This document shows, piece by piece, positions 16,186 to 24,765 of a DNA stretch of 64,000 nt. Both the position numbers and the translations under genes were made by a program. Under the pieces are notes generated by a model, which saw only the letters and a list, made by a program, of their open reading frames with translations, was not told the DNA's origin and ran no database searches. Position 1 is the stretch's first letter. Every line of letters starts with the position of its first letter. This DNA is from Polyangiaceae bacterium (GTDB taxonomy: Bacteria; Myxococcota_A; Polyangia; Polyangiales; Polyangiaceae), in the NCBI GenBank assembly GCA_019637295.1, contig JAHBVX010000005.1, positions 62,001 through 126,000 on the forward strand, read 5' to 3'.

Positions 16186-17648
16186 CACAGCACCGGCAGG
16201 CTGCGGGCTCGGGCCGACGGCGCGCGCTCGCGAGCCCCGCGCCGCTCCGGGAGGGGGGCCGACAGCGTCGCGTCCGACTCCCGCCCCTCGAGGGAGTTCT
16301 TGAAGGCCCGCGCGATGGTCAGCTCCACGATCTGGCCCACGCGCTGCGCGCGCGAGCCGAAGTGGACGATCTCGTTCTGCTCGGTGCGGCCCGTGTAGCC
16401 GCCCTGTGCGCTCAGACCCTCCACCAAGACCCGCTGGGTGCTCCCGACCAGGGCAGTGAGGTGGTCGCGCCGAAGTCGATCCGTCAAGGCAAACAGCTCG
16501 GCAAGTCGCTCGGACTTGTCGCCCTCGGACACGTCGTCGGCGAGCTTCTGCGCAGGCGTGTGCGGTCGCGCCGAGTACTTGAAGCCAAAGGTGCCGGTGA
16601 ATCCGATGCGCTGGACGAGGGCGAGGGTCTGCTCGAAGTCGGCGCGGGACTCGCCGGGAAACCCGACGATGATGTCCGTCGAGAGCGTGATGCCCGGCAC
16701 GGACGCGCGCAGTCGGGCGACGCGCTCGCTGTACTCCGCCACGTCGTAGCGACGCAGCATGCGCCGTAGCACGCGATCGCTGCCGGACTGGACGGGCAGG
16801 TGCACGTGGCGGCACAACACCGGCAGCTCCTGGTGCGCGCGGATGAGCGACATCGTCAGGTGTCGGGGATGCGGGCTCGTGTAGCGCAGCCGCAGCAGGT
16901 CGGGCACTCGCTCGCTGATCGCGCGCAAGAGCGCCGCGAACTCGCTCTCGTCCGCGCGCGCCGTGCTCGGGTGGGTCGCCGTCCAGGGCAGCTCCCCGGC
17001 GCCGGGTGCCGGGCCGAGCGCGGCCTCGGGATCGGCGTAGCTGTTGACCGTCTGGCCGAGCAGGGTCACCTCCCGCGTGCCCGCGGCCACCAGGCGCGCG
17101 ATCTCGTCGATCACCTCGCGGGCGGGGCGGTAGCGCTCGGGGCCGCGAGTGTGCGGCACGATGCAGAAGGTGCAGCGCTCGTTGCAGCCCTTCATCACCG
17201 TGACGAAGGCGGAGCGGGGGGCGTCGGTCGGGTGAGCCTCGAGGAAGCGCGGCGCGTCGAGATCGAACTCGGTACGGACCCGCGGCGGCCCGCCGCCGTC
17301 GAGCTCCCGGAGCAGGTCCGGCAGCTCCCCGATGTTGTCCGGGCCAACGACGAGATCGATCTGCGGCATCGACCGCGCGAGGCGCTCACCCTCCTGCTGC
17401 GCGACGCAGCCCGCGACGCCGATGAGCAACTCCGGTCGCTGGCGCTTGAGCAGACCCAGGCGCCCAACCTCGCTGCGCAGTTTCTGCTCGGCTTTCTCGC
17501 GCACGCTGCAGGTATTGAGCAGCACCAGATCTGCCAAGGCGGGCTCGTCGACCCGCGACAACCCCGCCCGACCGAGCACCTCCTCGATCCGCTCGGAGTC
17601 GTGCTGGTTCATCTGGCAGCCGAAGGTGACCAAGGCGAAGGAGCGCAT
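16185..17648 (-). CDS. miaB: tRNA-2-methylthio-N6-dimethylallyladenosine synthase
   Basis: Radical SAM methylthiotransferase that adds a methylthio group to i6A37 of tRNAs. The N-terminal UPF0004 domain has the three auxiliary-cluster cysteines (Cys11 in GCQMNQHDSE, Cys47 in NTCSVREKA, Cys81 in AGCVAQQEG). The radical SAM cluster is CNERCTFC (155-162), and a TRAM RNA-binding domain follows near residues 385-445. At 487 residues it is slightly long because of about 25 extra residues after GQTVNSY and a basic C-terminal tail. Start at the ATG at 17648 matches the family. This enzyme is housekeeping and unrelated in role to the radical SAM locus downstream. Confidence 0.96.
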   Translation of the reverse strand: MRSFALVTFGCQMNQHDSERIEEVLGRAGLSRVDEPALADLVLLNTCSVREKAEQKLRSEVGRLGLLKRQRPELLIGVAGCVAQQEGERLARSMPQIDLVVGPDNIGELPDLLRELDGGGPPRVRTEFDLDAPRFLEAHPTDAPRSAFVTVMKGCNERCTFCIVPHTRGPERYRPAREVIDEIARLVAAGTREVTLLGQTVNSYADPEAALGPAPGAGELPWTATHPSTARADESEFAALLRAISERVPDLLRLRYTSPHPRHLTMSLIRAHQELPVLCRHVHLPVQSGSDRVLRRMLRRYDVAEYSERVARLRASVPGITLSTDIIVGFPGESRADFEQTLALVQRIGFTGTFGFKYSARPHTPAQKLADDVSEGDKSERLAELFALTDRLRRDHLTALVGSTQRVLVEGLSAQGGYTGRTEQNEIVHFGSRAQRVGQIVELTIARAFKNSLEGRESDATLSAPLPERRGARERAPSARARSLPVL

Positions 17649-17683
17649 CGCGACTGGCCGTCTGTACCACGAGAGAACGGAGC

Positions 17684-17712
17684 TTGCCCGAATCCCGTAA
17701 CCCGACCAGACT
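17684..17712 (+). promoter_or_regulatory. Possible promoter of the P-domain lipoprotein gene
   Basis: TTGCCC at 17684-17689 and CAGACT at 17707-17712 are 17 bases apart. Transcription would start only a few bases before the ATG at 17721, implying an almost leaderless message. Weak consensus, sequence inspection only. Confidence 0.35.
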
Positions 17713-17720
17713 GCGCCTTG

Positions 17721-18521
17721 ATGCGCCTCGGCGTCGTCCTTGGACTCTCGCTCGCCCCCTACCTGCTGCTCGCTTGCTCGCTCGATCCCCAGGGCACGGG
17801 TGGCGCGGGGCTGGCGGGAGCCGCCGGCGCCGCCGGGACCGCGGGCAGCGGCGGCAGCGGCGGCGCGCCCCCTACGGGGGGCAGCGGTGGCGGTCTGCCG
17901 CAGCCGTGCAACGGTCAGTGCGTCGACGTCAACGCGAGCTGCACCCCAGCCGACGTGTGTGAATGTGCTGGCGCTTACTTCGACGCGGACGGTCAGCCGG
18001 ACACCAAGGCCAGCTGCGTCGGGCGCATCACCAGCGCGACAGTGGACGTGACCCTGGACCATCCCTGGATCGGGCACGTCACGATCCAGCTCATCCCCCC
18101 CACCGGCACCCCGCTCACCCTGGCTAGCCGACCCGGTGCCGGGGCACCCCTCGAGCCCGGTAACAACGCGGTGGCGCAGGCCGCCCACCCGGTGCGCTTC
18201 GCCGGCTCGGGTGAGGCGTCGGCGCAGGTGATGGGGCAGAGCGGCGGCGTCGTGTGTGCCGCCTCCCCTTGCCCGTTCATACCCTACCCCGACTCCCTGG
18301 CGTCGCTGCACGGCCAGCCCTGGCTGGGGACCTGGAAGCTGTGTGTGGGTGACAGCCTCACGACTCACGTCGGTACGCTGCACGGCTTCGAGCTCACGCT
18401 GAACACCATCATGGGACCGAAGACCGGGGCGTCGACGCCCGCGCCGGTGCTCATCCCGGACGGCACCTTCGACAACACCCAAGCGACGATGGCTTGCGCG
18501 ACCTTCGCGCTGGCGCCGTGA
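17721..18521 (+). CDS. Lipoprotein with proprotein-convertase P-domain
   Basis: A 266-residue lipoprotein: signal peptide with lipobox YLLLAC (Cys20), a Gly/Ala/Ser-rich linker to about residue 58, a small Cys-rich segment (CNGQCVDVNASCTPADVC), then a jelly-roll P-domain. P-domain hallmarks are VDVTLDHPWIGHVTIQLIPP and the terminal WLGTWKLCVGDSLTTHVG with HGFELTL. P-domains normally accompany subtilisin-like proteases and stabilise or anchor them; here there is no catalytic domain, so a carbohydrate- or protein-binding surface role is more likely. It is divergent from miaB and convergent with a radical SAM gene. Confidence 0.85.
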   Translation: MRLGVVLGLSLAPYLLLACSLDPQGTGGAGLAGAAGAAGTAGSGGSGGAPPTGGSGGGLPQPCNGQCVDVNASCTPADVCECAGAYFDADGQPDTKASCVGRITSATVDVTLDHPWIGHVTIQLIPPTGTPLTLASRPGAGAPLEPGNNAVAQAAHPVRFAGSGEASAQVMGQSGGVVCAASPCPFIPYPDSLASLHGQPWLGTWKLCVGDSLTTHVGTLHGFELTLNTIMGPKTGASTPAPVLIPDGTFDNTQATMACATFALAP

Positions 18522-18531
18522 GCGGGTGGGG

Positions 18532-19983
18532 TCAAGGAGCCGCGGCACCGGGCCTGTCGAGTCGCGGCAGTTCACCGAGCGCCGAGCGCCGCTCTTCGGG
18601 CAGGAAGAAGAGCAGATCCGCCAGCCGCGCCGCGCGCTCCTGCCGAGCGAACGTCACGGCGCTCGCCGTGAGACGCGCTGCGCCGAGCGCCTCGAGCTTG
18701 GCCAAGGGCCGCGCGAAGGCAGCGGCGATGTCGACCCCGAAGGTGCGCGCGAACAGCGGGCGCGACAGTTCGTCCCCGTCGCGGAACACCAGGGCGATGT
18801 AGGAGAACATCTCGTCGCGCAGCGTGGTCTCCTGACCCACGTAGCGCGCCTCCGGGATGGGCGCGCCGTGGTCGTGCTCCGCACGGTAGTGCAGCCGGCC
18901 GAAGATGCGCGAGCGCGCTGAGTCTCCGAGACCGAGCACGTTGAGGGGGCGGTGCACGCTCGACGGGACGTCGCAGTAGAACAGCCCCTCCTCGGTCCTG
19001 GCCGGACGCCGCGTACCGCCGATGCGCGAGAGCGTGATGGCGTGGCGCCCCTCGCCGCCCACGCGATAGCCCGCGCTCGCCGCCAGCTCGGCCAAGGCGG
19101 CCGGGACGACGGTCTCGAAGGGCGCCAGGAACTCTCTGAACTTGGCGTAGTCCCCCGCGAAGTGCGCGGCGACGTACTCGGCCGTGGGGTAGATGAAGTA
19201 GATGCACAGCTCGTGGGGCTGGTGAGCGCGCATCACCTCCTCGATCTCCCGGAGCATCTGCTCCGGCGTCGTGCCCGACAGACCCAGCAAGAAATCGACG
19301 TTGGCGAAGTCGGCGCCGTGCTCGCCGAGCAGTTTGAACTGCTTCTCGAGGTGCGAGCGGGTCTGTGCGCCACGCTGGTGCAAGCGGTTGATCTCGACGT
19401 CCAGACTCTGGATGCCGAAGGAGAAGCGAGTGAAGCCGAAGCGCGCGAGCACCGCGAAGCGGTCGGCGGTCATGACCATGGGGTCGAACTCGAAGTTCTT
19501 CTGCGCGCCCTCGTGGAAGGAAAACGACTCGAACAAGGCCGTCAGCAAGCGGTCGAGCTGATCGGGGCCAAGCACGCTCGGCGTGCCGCCGCCCACGTAC
19601 AGCCCGCCGAATTCGGCGCCGCGCAGCGCCGGGGCGAACAGGCGCGCCTCGCGTTCCATGAAGGCCACGTACTCGTCGAGTCCGGCGCGAGAGGAGACGT
19701 GGAGCCGCTTGTAGTTGCAGAAATCGCAGATCGACTTGCAGAACGGCACATGGACGTACAGGTTGTTCGCCGTCTCCGGCAGCGCACCCTCGAGCGCGCG
19801 TCGCCAGTGATCCAGCAGCGCCTGCGGCGTGAGGGCGGTCCGCCGCTCGCCGGACAGCTCGTGCACGAACACCGACGGTTCCGGGTAGTCCATCGCCGCG
19901 ATCACGCGGGCGTAGATCTGGCGCTCTCGGTGGAGCCGAGCGAGGCGAGCGTCATTGTGCATGGGAGCGTCCGAGACCGTCAT
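18532..19983 (-). CDS. Radical SAM enzyme A, HemN-like
   Basis: A 483-residue radical SAM protein related to the coproporphyrinogen III oxidase/HemW family. The cluster motif is CKSICDFC (Cys82, 86, 89), preceded by LYVHVPF and followed by GGLYVGGGTPS and FSFGIQSLD, all HemN-like. It lacks the extra cysteine of classical HemN (CxxxCxxCxC), so haem synthesis is not assured. The first ATG lies 14 bases from the divergent TPR gene, and a second ATG at 19962 (MHNDARL) is possible. It borders the 18.5-37.2 kb radical SAM locus and is counted as part of it by position only. Confidence 0.82.
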   Translation of the reverse strand: MTVSDAPMHNDARLARLHRERQIYARVIAAMDYPEPSVFVHELSGERRTALTPQALLDHWRRALEGALPETANNLYVHVPFCKSICDFCNYKRLHVSSRAGLDEYVAFMEREARLFAPALRGAEFGGLYVGGGTPSVLGPDQLDRLLTALFESFSFHEGAQKNFEFDPMVMTADRFAVLARFGFTRFSFGIQSLDVEINRLHQRGAQTRSHLEKQFKLLGEHGADFANVDFLLGLSGTTPEQMLREIEEVMRAHQPHELCIYFIYPTAEYVAAHFAGDYAKFREFLAPFETVVPAALAELAASAGYRVGGEGRHAITLSRIGGTRRPARTEEGLFYCDVPSSVHRPLNVLGLGDSARSRIFGRLHYRAEHDHGAPIPEARYVGQETTLRDEMFSYIALVFRDGDELSRPLFARTFGVDIAAAFARPLAKLEALGAARLTASAVTFARQERAARLADLLFFLPEERRSALGELPRLDRPGAAAP

Positions 19984-19991
19984 GGTACCAT
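19982..19991. promoter_or_regulatory. Palindromic ATGGTACCAT between divergent genes
   Basis: Only 14 bases separate the two start codons here. The ten-base palindrome reads TACCAT on both strands, so it could supply the -10 box for both directions. That would place the radical SAM start at the ATG at 19962. No clear -35 boxes were found. Confidence 0.25.
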
Positions 19992-19997
19992 CCGCTG

Positions 19998-21971
19998 GTG
20001 CCCAAGGGCGCCGCCCGATCGCCCGCGCTCGCGTCCACTGCCCGTGAGCAGCTCAAGGCCGCGCTCCGTGCCGTCCGACAGGGCGAGCTGCGCGCCGCGC
20101 TCGACCAGCTGGACGCGGTGATCGCCAGCGCGCCCGACGAGCCCGAGGTCCGGCTGCTCCGAGCTCGGCTGCGAGCGCGCGCCGGGGTGCGGGGTGCGCG
20201 CGCCGACCTGCGTCACGCGCTGGACCGTGCCGCGCCGGGTAGCGACGTGCACGCGCACGGGGCCGCGGTGCTCGAGCAGCTCGGCCTGTACGCGGACGCC
20301 GCCGACGCGCAGGCGCTCGCGCCGCGCTCCCTGGCGGGCCTGCGCAAGCAGGCCGAGCTGTGCAGCCGCGCGGGCCGCCTGCACGAGGCGATCGCGCTGC
20401 GGCGCGAGGCGGCGGCGTTGGCTCCGGGTGACCCGCGGGTCGCCATCGAGCTGAGTGAGCAGCTCGCGGCGCTCGGCGGCGTCGAGCTGGCCTTCGACGC
20501 GCTCGGCTCGCTCGGCGATGACTCGCCGGACGTGTGGCTGCGCCGCGGTCGTCTGCTGGTCGAGCTCGGGCGCCTCGCTGCCGCCGCCGACGTGGCCCGG
20601 CGCGCGGCGTCGCTGCCGACCGCCACCGCCGAGCAGCTCGTGGCGACGGCGGAGCTGCTCTTGAGCGTCGGCGAGCACGATGACGCCGTCGCGCTCGCCA
20701 CGCGTATCGCCGACGCGACGCCGCGAGCCGCGCTCTTGCAGGCGCGCGCAGCGAACTGCAGCGGGCGGTACGTCGAGGCCCGGGCCTTCGCCGAGCGCGC
20801 GCTGGTCGGGGACGACGCCGAGGCGCTGTGTCAACGCGGGATCGCCCGCTGGCTGCTGGGGGATGCCGAGGGCGCCGGCCGCGATCTGGACCAAGCGCGG
20901 GAGCGAGCGCCCGGGCTCGGCGAAGCGTGGATCTGGAGCAGTGAGGTGTCGTTGCGGCGCGGGGACGTCGAGCGAGCGGTCGAGGAGGTCACCGTTGGTA
21001 TCGAGCGGACGAAGGGCTACCCGCTCGGCGCTCACGTCGCGCAGATCGCCATCCACGCGCGCCGGCGGCGCCCAGAGCCCAGCACCTACCGGGAGCTACT
21101 GGCGCTCCTGCGGCCGGTGCTCGAGGCGCTCGGATTCTCGCCCCTGGACGCGCCTTCGGCGGAGGAACTACGGGCTCGCCTCGCGGCGGTCTTGGCTGCC
21201 CTGCGCGGCAATCGCGGGGCGACGCCGACCTTCATGCTCCCGGCCGCGGGTGGCGGCGAGCGCCTCACGGCGTTGGTGCTCCCCCGGCACGCGCGGTTCC
21301 TCGCGCGAGACGTGCAGGAGCGCATTCGGGTGACGGCGGTCGAGACGGTGCTCGCCGAGCTCGAGGCGCTGGCAGCGGAGCGTCCGCTGGAGCCCACCAT
21401 CCTCTGTCACCGCGGCGAGATCGAGCTGTGGCTTGGTCGCTACGACGCAGCGGAGCGAAGCTTCTCGCGCGCGCTGGGCGTGGCGAGCGACACGCGCTGG
21501 GCTTATGTGGGGCTGTGCGCTGCGGCCCTGCTCGGGGGACGGCTGCAAGAGGCCATCGAGTGGTGCGCGCGGGCCGAGGCGGTGGTCGTGCCGGGACGTA
21601 CCCAGTACGTCTACCGGGGCGAGGCCCATCGCCGCTTGGGTGATCTGACGCGTGCACGCGACGATCTGGCGCGGGATCGCGCGCTCACCCCGTCCCGCAT
21701 CAGCGGCTGGCTGAACGAGGCCTTGCTCGAGCCCGCGCCGCAGCGGCTGCGGGAGGTCTGGGCACGCGTCTGGCAACGAGCCCCAGGCCTGGCTACCGAC
21801 GCCTGCGTCGAACGGGGCGTCGAGCCGGAGCAAGCAGTGGACGAGCCCGAGCGACTCGTGGCGCTGTTCGAACACGTCCTCACGATGATGCGCGGCAACC
21901 GGTCGTCGAACTTCGTGACCTATTTCACCGCGGGAGGGCAGCTTCGCTTCGTCCCGCACGGCAGGGGTTGA
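19998..21971 (+). CDS. Large TPR-repeat protein associated with the radical SAM locus
   Basis: A 657-residue, almost entirely helical protein. TPR-like units run from about residue 15 to 345 (for example GELRAALDQLDAVIASAPDE and GRLHEAIALRREAAALAPGD) and again from 460 to 570 (GRYDAAERSFSRALGVAS). The region between, 350-450, is less repetitive. The last 60 residues do not look like TPRs and end in RGNRSSNFVTYFTAGGQLRF. There is no signal peptide. Its position between radical SAM A and the HExxH enzyme suggests a scaffold or substrate-presenting role in the locus, which is inference. GTG start without an obvious ribosome site. Its stop is seven bases from that of the convergent HExxH gene. 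Confidence 0.85.
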   Translation: MPKGAARSPALASTAREQLKAALRAVRQGELRAALDQLDAVIASAPDEPEVRLLRARLRARAGVRGARADLRHALDRAAPGSDVHAHGAAVLEQLGLYADAADAQALAPRSLAGLRKQAELCSRAGRLHEAIALRREAAALAPGDPRVAIELSEQLAALGGVELAFDALGSLGDDSPDVWLRRGRLLVELGRLAAAADVARRAASLPTATAEQLVATAELLLSVGEHDDAVALATRIADATPRAALLQARAANCSGRYVEARAFAERALVGDDAEALCQRGIARWLLGDAEGAGRDLDQARERAPGLGEAWIWSSEVSLRRGDVERAVEEVTVGIERTKGYPLGAHVAQIAIHARRRRPEPSTYRELLALLRPVLEALGFSPLDAPSAEELRARLAAVLAALRGNRGATPTFMLPAAGGGERLTALVLPRHARFLARDVQERIRVTAVETVLAELEALAAERPLEPTILCHRGEIELWLGRYDAAERSFSRALGVASDTRWAYVGLCAAALLGGRLQEAIEWCARAEAVVVPGRTQYVYRGEAHRRLGDLTRARDDLARDRALTPSRISGWLNEALLEPAPQRLREVWARVWQRAPGLATDACVERGVEPEQAVDEPERLVALFEHVLTMMRGNRSSNFVTYFTAGGQLRFVPHGRG

Positions 21972-21978
21972 CCTGCCC

Positions 21979-23244
21979 TCAGCCGAGGGCGGTGACGCTC
22001 GCGGCGGGATCGACAGGAGCCGACTCGGTCCGCGTCGCCGCGTGCAGCGCCTCGAGGGCCGCGAGCACGCGCCGCCCCAGCGCCGTCGGGCGACCCAGCT
22101 CGCGCAGGGTCGCCAGGCCGTGCTCGTTGGCTCCGTGCACCTCGCGCCGCCGCCGCGAGAACTCTGGTCCCGCGGCCAGCGGATGACCGAGCTCCTCCAG
22201 GCGACGGTGCAGCGCTGCCACCGGAACGAAGGCGTGAACCGCGAGCAGCACGCCGGCGAGGGGGCGCAGATCCGGACGCACGGGGGAGCGGCTCCAGGTC
22301 GAGTCGCCGTTGTCGAGCAGCGGGTCGAACCAGCGCAGCGCGTTGAGCTTGCCGTGTTGCGCCTCGTGGATCAGCGCCTCGGTCATGGTCAGCTCGGATG
22401 GATGCAGAGTGAGGTAGACCAGCCCCGGAGCCTCCCGATACGACGCGGATAGGTGGCGCTCGGGGTCGTAACCGACAGGTATCACGCGCTCGACGCCGGC
22501 CAGCAGCTCCGCGTGGAGGTCCGGCAGCGTCTGCTCGATGAGCGTGAAGGCGGCCGACAGGCGGTCGCACCACTGCTCGGGGCTGCGGCCGCCCAGGTCC
22601 ACGGCGTTGCCTTGCTTGTCCGGGTGCTCCTCGAGGTCGAACAACGGATTGCTGTCCGAGAGGGCGAGCACGGGGCCGCCGGGCGTGACGGCATGAAAAC
22701 GCTGTCGAGCGACGACGTCTTCCGGCAGCGCCGCGCTGAGCCCAAGGGCGTCGAAGCGGGCGCCTGAGGCGCTGCGGATCTCCACGCCCGAGGGATCCGC
22801 GAGCACGCCCTGGGCCGGCGGGCTGAACTCGAGGGTGCGTTCGCCCAGAGCATCGAACAGGCGAGTGAAGCGGACGTCCCAGAGCAGGGTCTCGCGCGGA
22901 CCCCGACGCCCCGAGCGGCGGCACAGCCCCACCAGCAGCGCGGGCACGGCGGTCGACAGCGCGGTCGATGCGTCGATCACGCCGCCGCGCAGCGCGAGCA
23001 CGCTCGTGAGCACGTCGACCTGGCCCAGGGCGCCGAGCAAGGCGTGGCGCTCCTCGCTCCGCGCCGTCCGTTCGAGCCAAGACTGCAGCCGACTGACCGG
23101 ACCGTGGATCGGTCGGGCGCTCGGGGCAGGAAGCGTCAGCAGCGTGTGCAGGCACAAAAGAGCGAGCTTGTCCCGCAGCTGCGCGAGGGTGCGATCCCCC
23201 GGGGGCGGCAAGGCCAAGAGGCCGCGCGGTAGCTCGGTCGACAC
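21979..23244 (-). CDS. HExxH-motif peptide-modification protein (aKG-HExxH hydroxylase-like)
   Basis: A 421-residue protein with the metal-binding motif ALIHEAQHGKLNAL (HEAQH at 293-297), followed by SPVRPDLRPLAGVLLAVHAF. That HExxH plus RPD-x-RPL-x-G layout is the signature of the family known as HEXXH motif-containing peptide-modification proteins, recently interpreted as alpha-ketoglutarate-dependent peptide beta-hydroxylases (from memory). Members usually sit in RiPP gene clusters. The N-terminal 180 residues are helical and not recognised. The GTG at 23244 is chosen because GGGG lies eight bases upstream and no ATG fits. It is divergent from radical SAM B with 33 bases between the starts. 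Confidence 0.75.
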   Translation of the reverse strand: MSTELPRGLLALPPPGDRTLAQLRDKLALLCLHTLLTLPAPSARPIHGPVSRLQSWLERTARSEERHALLGALGQVDVLTSVLALRGGVIDASTALSTAVPALLVGLCRRSGRRGPRETLLWDVRFTRLFDALGERTLEFSPPAQGVLADPSGVEIRSASGARFDALGLSAALPEDVVARQRFHAVTPGGPVLALSDSNPLFDLEEHPDKQGNAVDLGGRSPEQWCDRLSAAFTLIEQTLPDLHAELLAGVERVIPVGYDPERHLSASYREAPGLVYLTLHPSELTMTEALIHEAQHGKLNALRWFDPLLDNGDSTWSRSPVRPDLRPLAGVLLAVHAFVPVAALHRRLEELGHPLAAGPEFSRRRREVHGANEHGLATLRELGRPTALGRRVLAALEALHAATRTESAPVDPAASVTALG

Positions 23245-23267
23245 GATGCTGCCCCAGACTGTACGAT
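23238..23267 (+). promoter_or_regulatory. Probable promoter of the radical SAM B-C pair
   Basis: TCGACA (23238-23243) and TACGAT (23262-23267) are 18 bases apart, five of six and four of six matches to the vegetative consensus. Initiation would be near 23274, almost at the ATG at 23278. The -35 overlaps the start codon of the divergent HExxH gene. Confidence 0.45.
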
Positions 23268-23277
23268 CCGGTGGGCC

Positions 23278-24735
23278 ATGAGTGCAAAAGCCAGCGCGCG
23301 ACACCTGCCGCTCGTCGGCCAGGGCCCGGTGGGCGAGGCTCACCACAGGACCAAGGGGCTGCTTCGCGTGACCATGGCGTGCAACGAACGCTGCCCGTTC
23401 TGTAACGTCCCCGTCGAGGACTACCCGCGTCCCACGCCGCCCGAGTCCGAGCTCGAGGCAGAGCTCGAGCTCTTTCTGGCCTCCGGCGAGCGCACCCTCA
23501 CGCTCTCGGGGGGCGAGCCCACGCTCTACCCCAAGCGAGTGCTGATGCTCACGGCCCGGGCGCGCTCGCGCGGGGTTCCCTTCGTGGAGCTGCAGACCAA
23601 CGCCGTGCTCGTCGATCGCGAGCTCGCGGTCGCCCTCGCCGAGGCGGGGCTGACCTCCGCCTTCGTGTCGCTGCTGTCCGACGTCCCCGAGCTCCACGAC
23701 GAGCTGGCCGGACTCGAGGGCGCCTTCGCCCGCTGTTTGGCGGGCATCGACGCGCTGCTCGACGCCGGGGTCGCCGTCACCCTCAATCCCGTGATCGCCA
23801 CCCAGACTCAAGAGCGCGTCGCGGACTACGTCGAGTTCGTCGCTCGTCGCCTACCACGGGTGCGCGTGATCTCGCTGTCCGCCGTGCAGCCGCACGGACG
23901 TGCCGCCCACGGCACGAGCCTACTGCCGGACTACGCCGTGCTCGGCGAGCAGGTGAAGCTCGCTCGCGCGCGCGCTGCCGAGCACGACATCCTGCTCATC
24001 AACCCGTATTGCGGTCTGCCCTTGTGCGTCGGCTGGCACGACGACCCATCGCGCAGCGTGGAGGCCATCGAGGCGGCGAGCCGCCGTGAACTCGGCGGGC
24101 TCGCGGCGCACGGCATCGACAACCAGGGCAACAAGGCCCACGGCCCGCCCTGCGGCGGGTGCGCGCTGCGCACGCGCTGCGGGGGGGCGTGGCACGCCTA
24201 CTGGACCGTGCGCGGAGGCAGCGGCCTGGCCGCGGTGGAGCCCCGGCTCGAGCCCTGGCAGCAGGGCGCCGACCGGGCCCCGGCCCAGCGGATCGTGGGC
24301 GCCGCGGGCGGACTCGGTCCCGCCGAGCTCGCGGCGGTGCGCGGCGCCACCGAGCCGACGGTGTGGCTGGTGACCGAGCGTCTGGGCGAGGGCGACGGCA
24401 GCCGGCTGTGGTCCGCCGGCGGCACCGACCTGTTGCTGCTGGGCGAGGCGCCCGCGCTCCTGGACGACGCGGTCACGCGCGCGGAGCTTCGCTCCATCGC
24501 GCGCGACAACCACCGCCGAGAGCCCCAGTCGAAGCTTCGCGTCGTGGTCGGCCTCAGGCGCTTGGGCTCCTTTCGCCACGCCCACCAGCTGCTCACTGAG
24601 CATCGCGGCGACGTCGACGCCGTTCGTTTGCTGGTCCAAGGCGATCAGCGGCTGGAGCGCTTTGCCGCGGCGGTCCGGGCCAGCCTCGGGCTGGACGTCA
24701 CCGCGGCGACCAGGGCAGAGTCGGCGCTGGTGTGA
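23278..24735 (+). CDS. Radical SAM enzyme B with SPASM-like cysteines
   Basis: A 485-residue radical SAM protein. The cluster motif CNERCPFC is at residues 35-42, followed by LTLSGGEPTLYP and the SAM-contact strand VELQTNAVL. A second cysteine set at about 240-305 (CGLPLC, then CGGCALRTRC) follows the SPASM/twitch pattern, which holds auxiliary iron-sulfur clusters in peptide-modifying radical SAM enzymes. The last 150 residues form a separate alpha/beta region of unknown role. It has the same core architecture as enzymes C, F and G, suggesting duplication within the locus. The next radical SAM gene starts 30 bases downstream, so the two are probably cotranscribed. Confidence 0.88.
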   Translation: MSAKASARHLPLVGQGPVGEAHHRTKGLLRVTMACNERCPFCNVPVEDYPRPTPPESELEAELELFLASGERTLTLSGGEPTLYPKRVLMLTARARSRGVPFVELQTNAVLVDRELAVALAEAGLTSAFVSLLSDVPELHDELAGLEGAFARCLAGIDALLDAGVAVTLNPVIATQTQERVADYVEFVARRLPRVRVISLSAVQPHGRAAHGTSLLPDYAVLGEQVKLARARAAEHDILLINPYCGLPLCVGWHDDPSRSVEAIEAASRRELGGLAAHGIDNQGNKAHGPPCGGCALRTRCGGAWHAYWTVRGGSGLAAVEPRLEPWQQGADRAPAQRIVGAAGGLGPAELAAVRGATEPTVWLVTERLGEGDGSRLWSAGGTDLLLLGEAPALLDDAVTRAELRSIARDNHRREPQSKLRVVVGLRRLGSFRHAHQLLTEHRGDVDAVRLLVQGDQRLERFAAAVRASLGLDVTAATRAESALV

Positions 24736-24765
24736 TACCGTTCGCTGGATGCTCCGAAGGACGCG

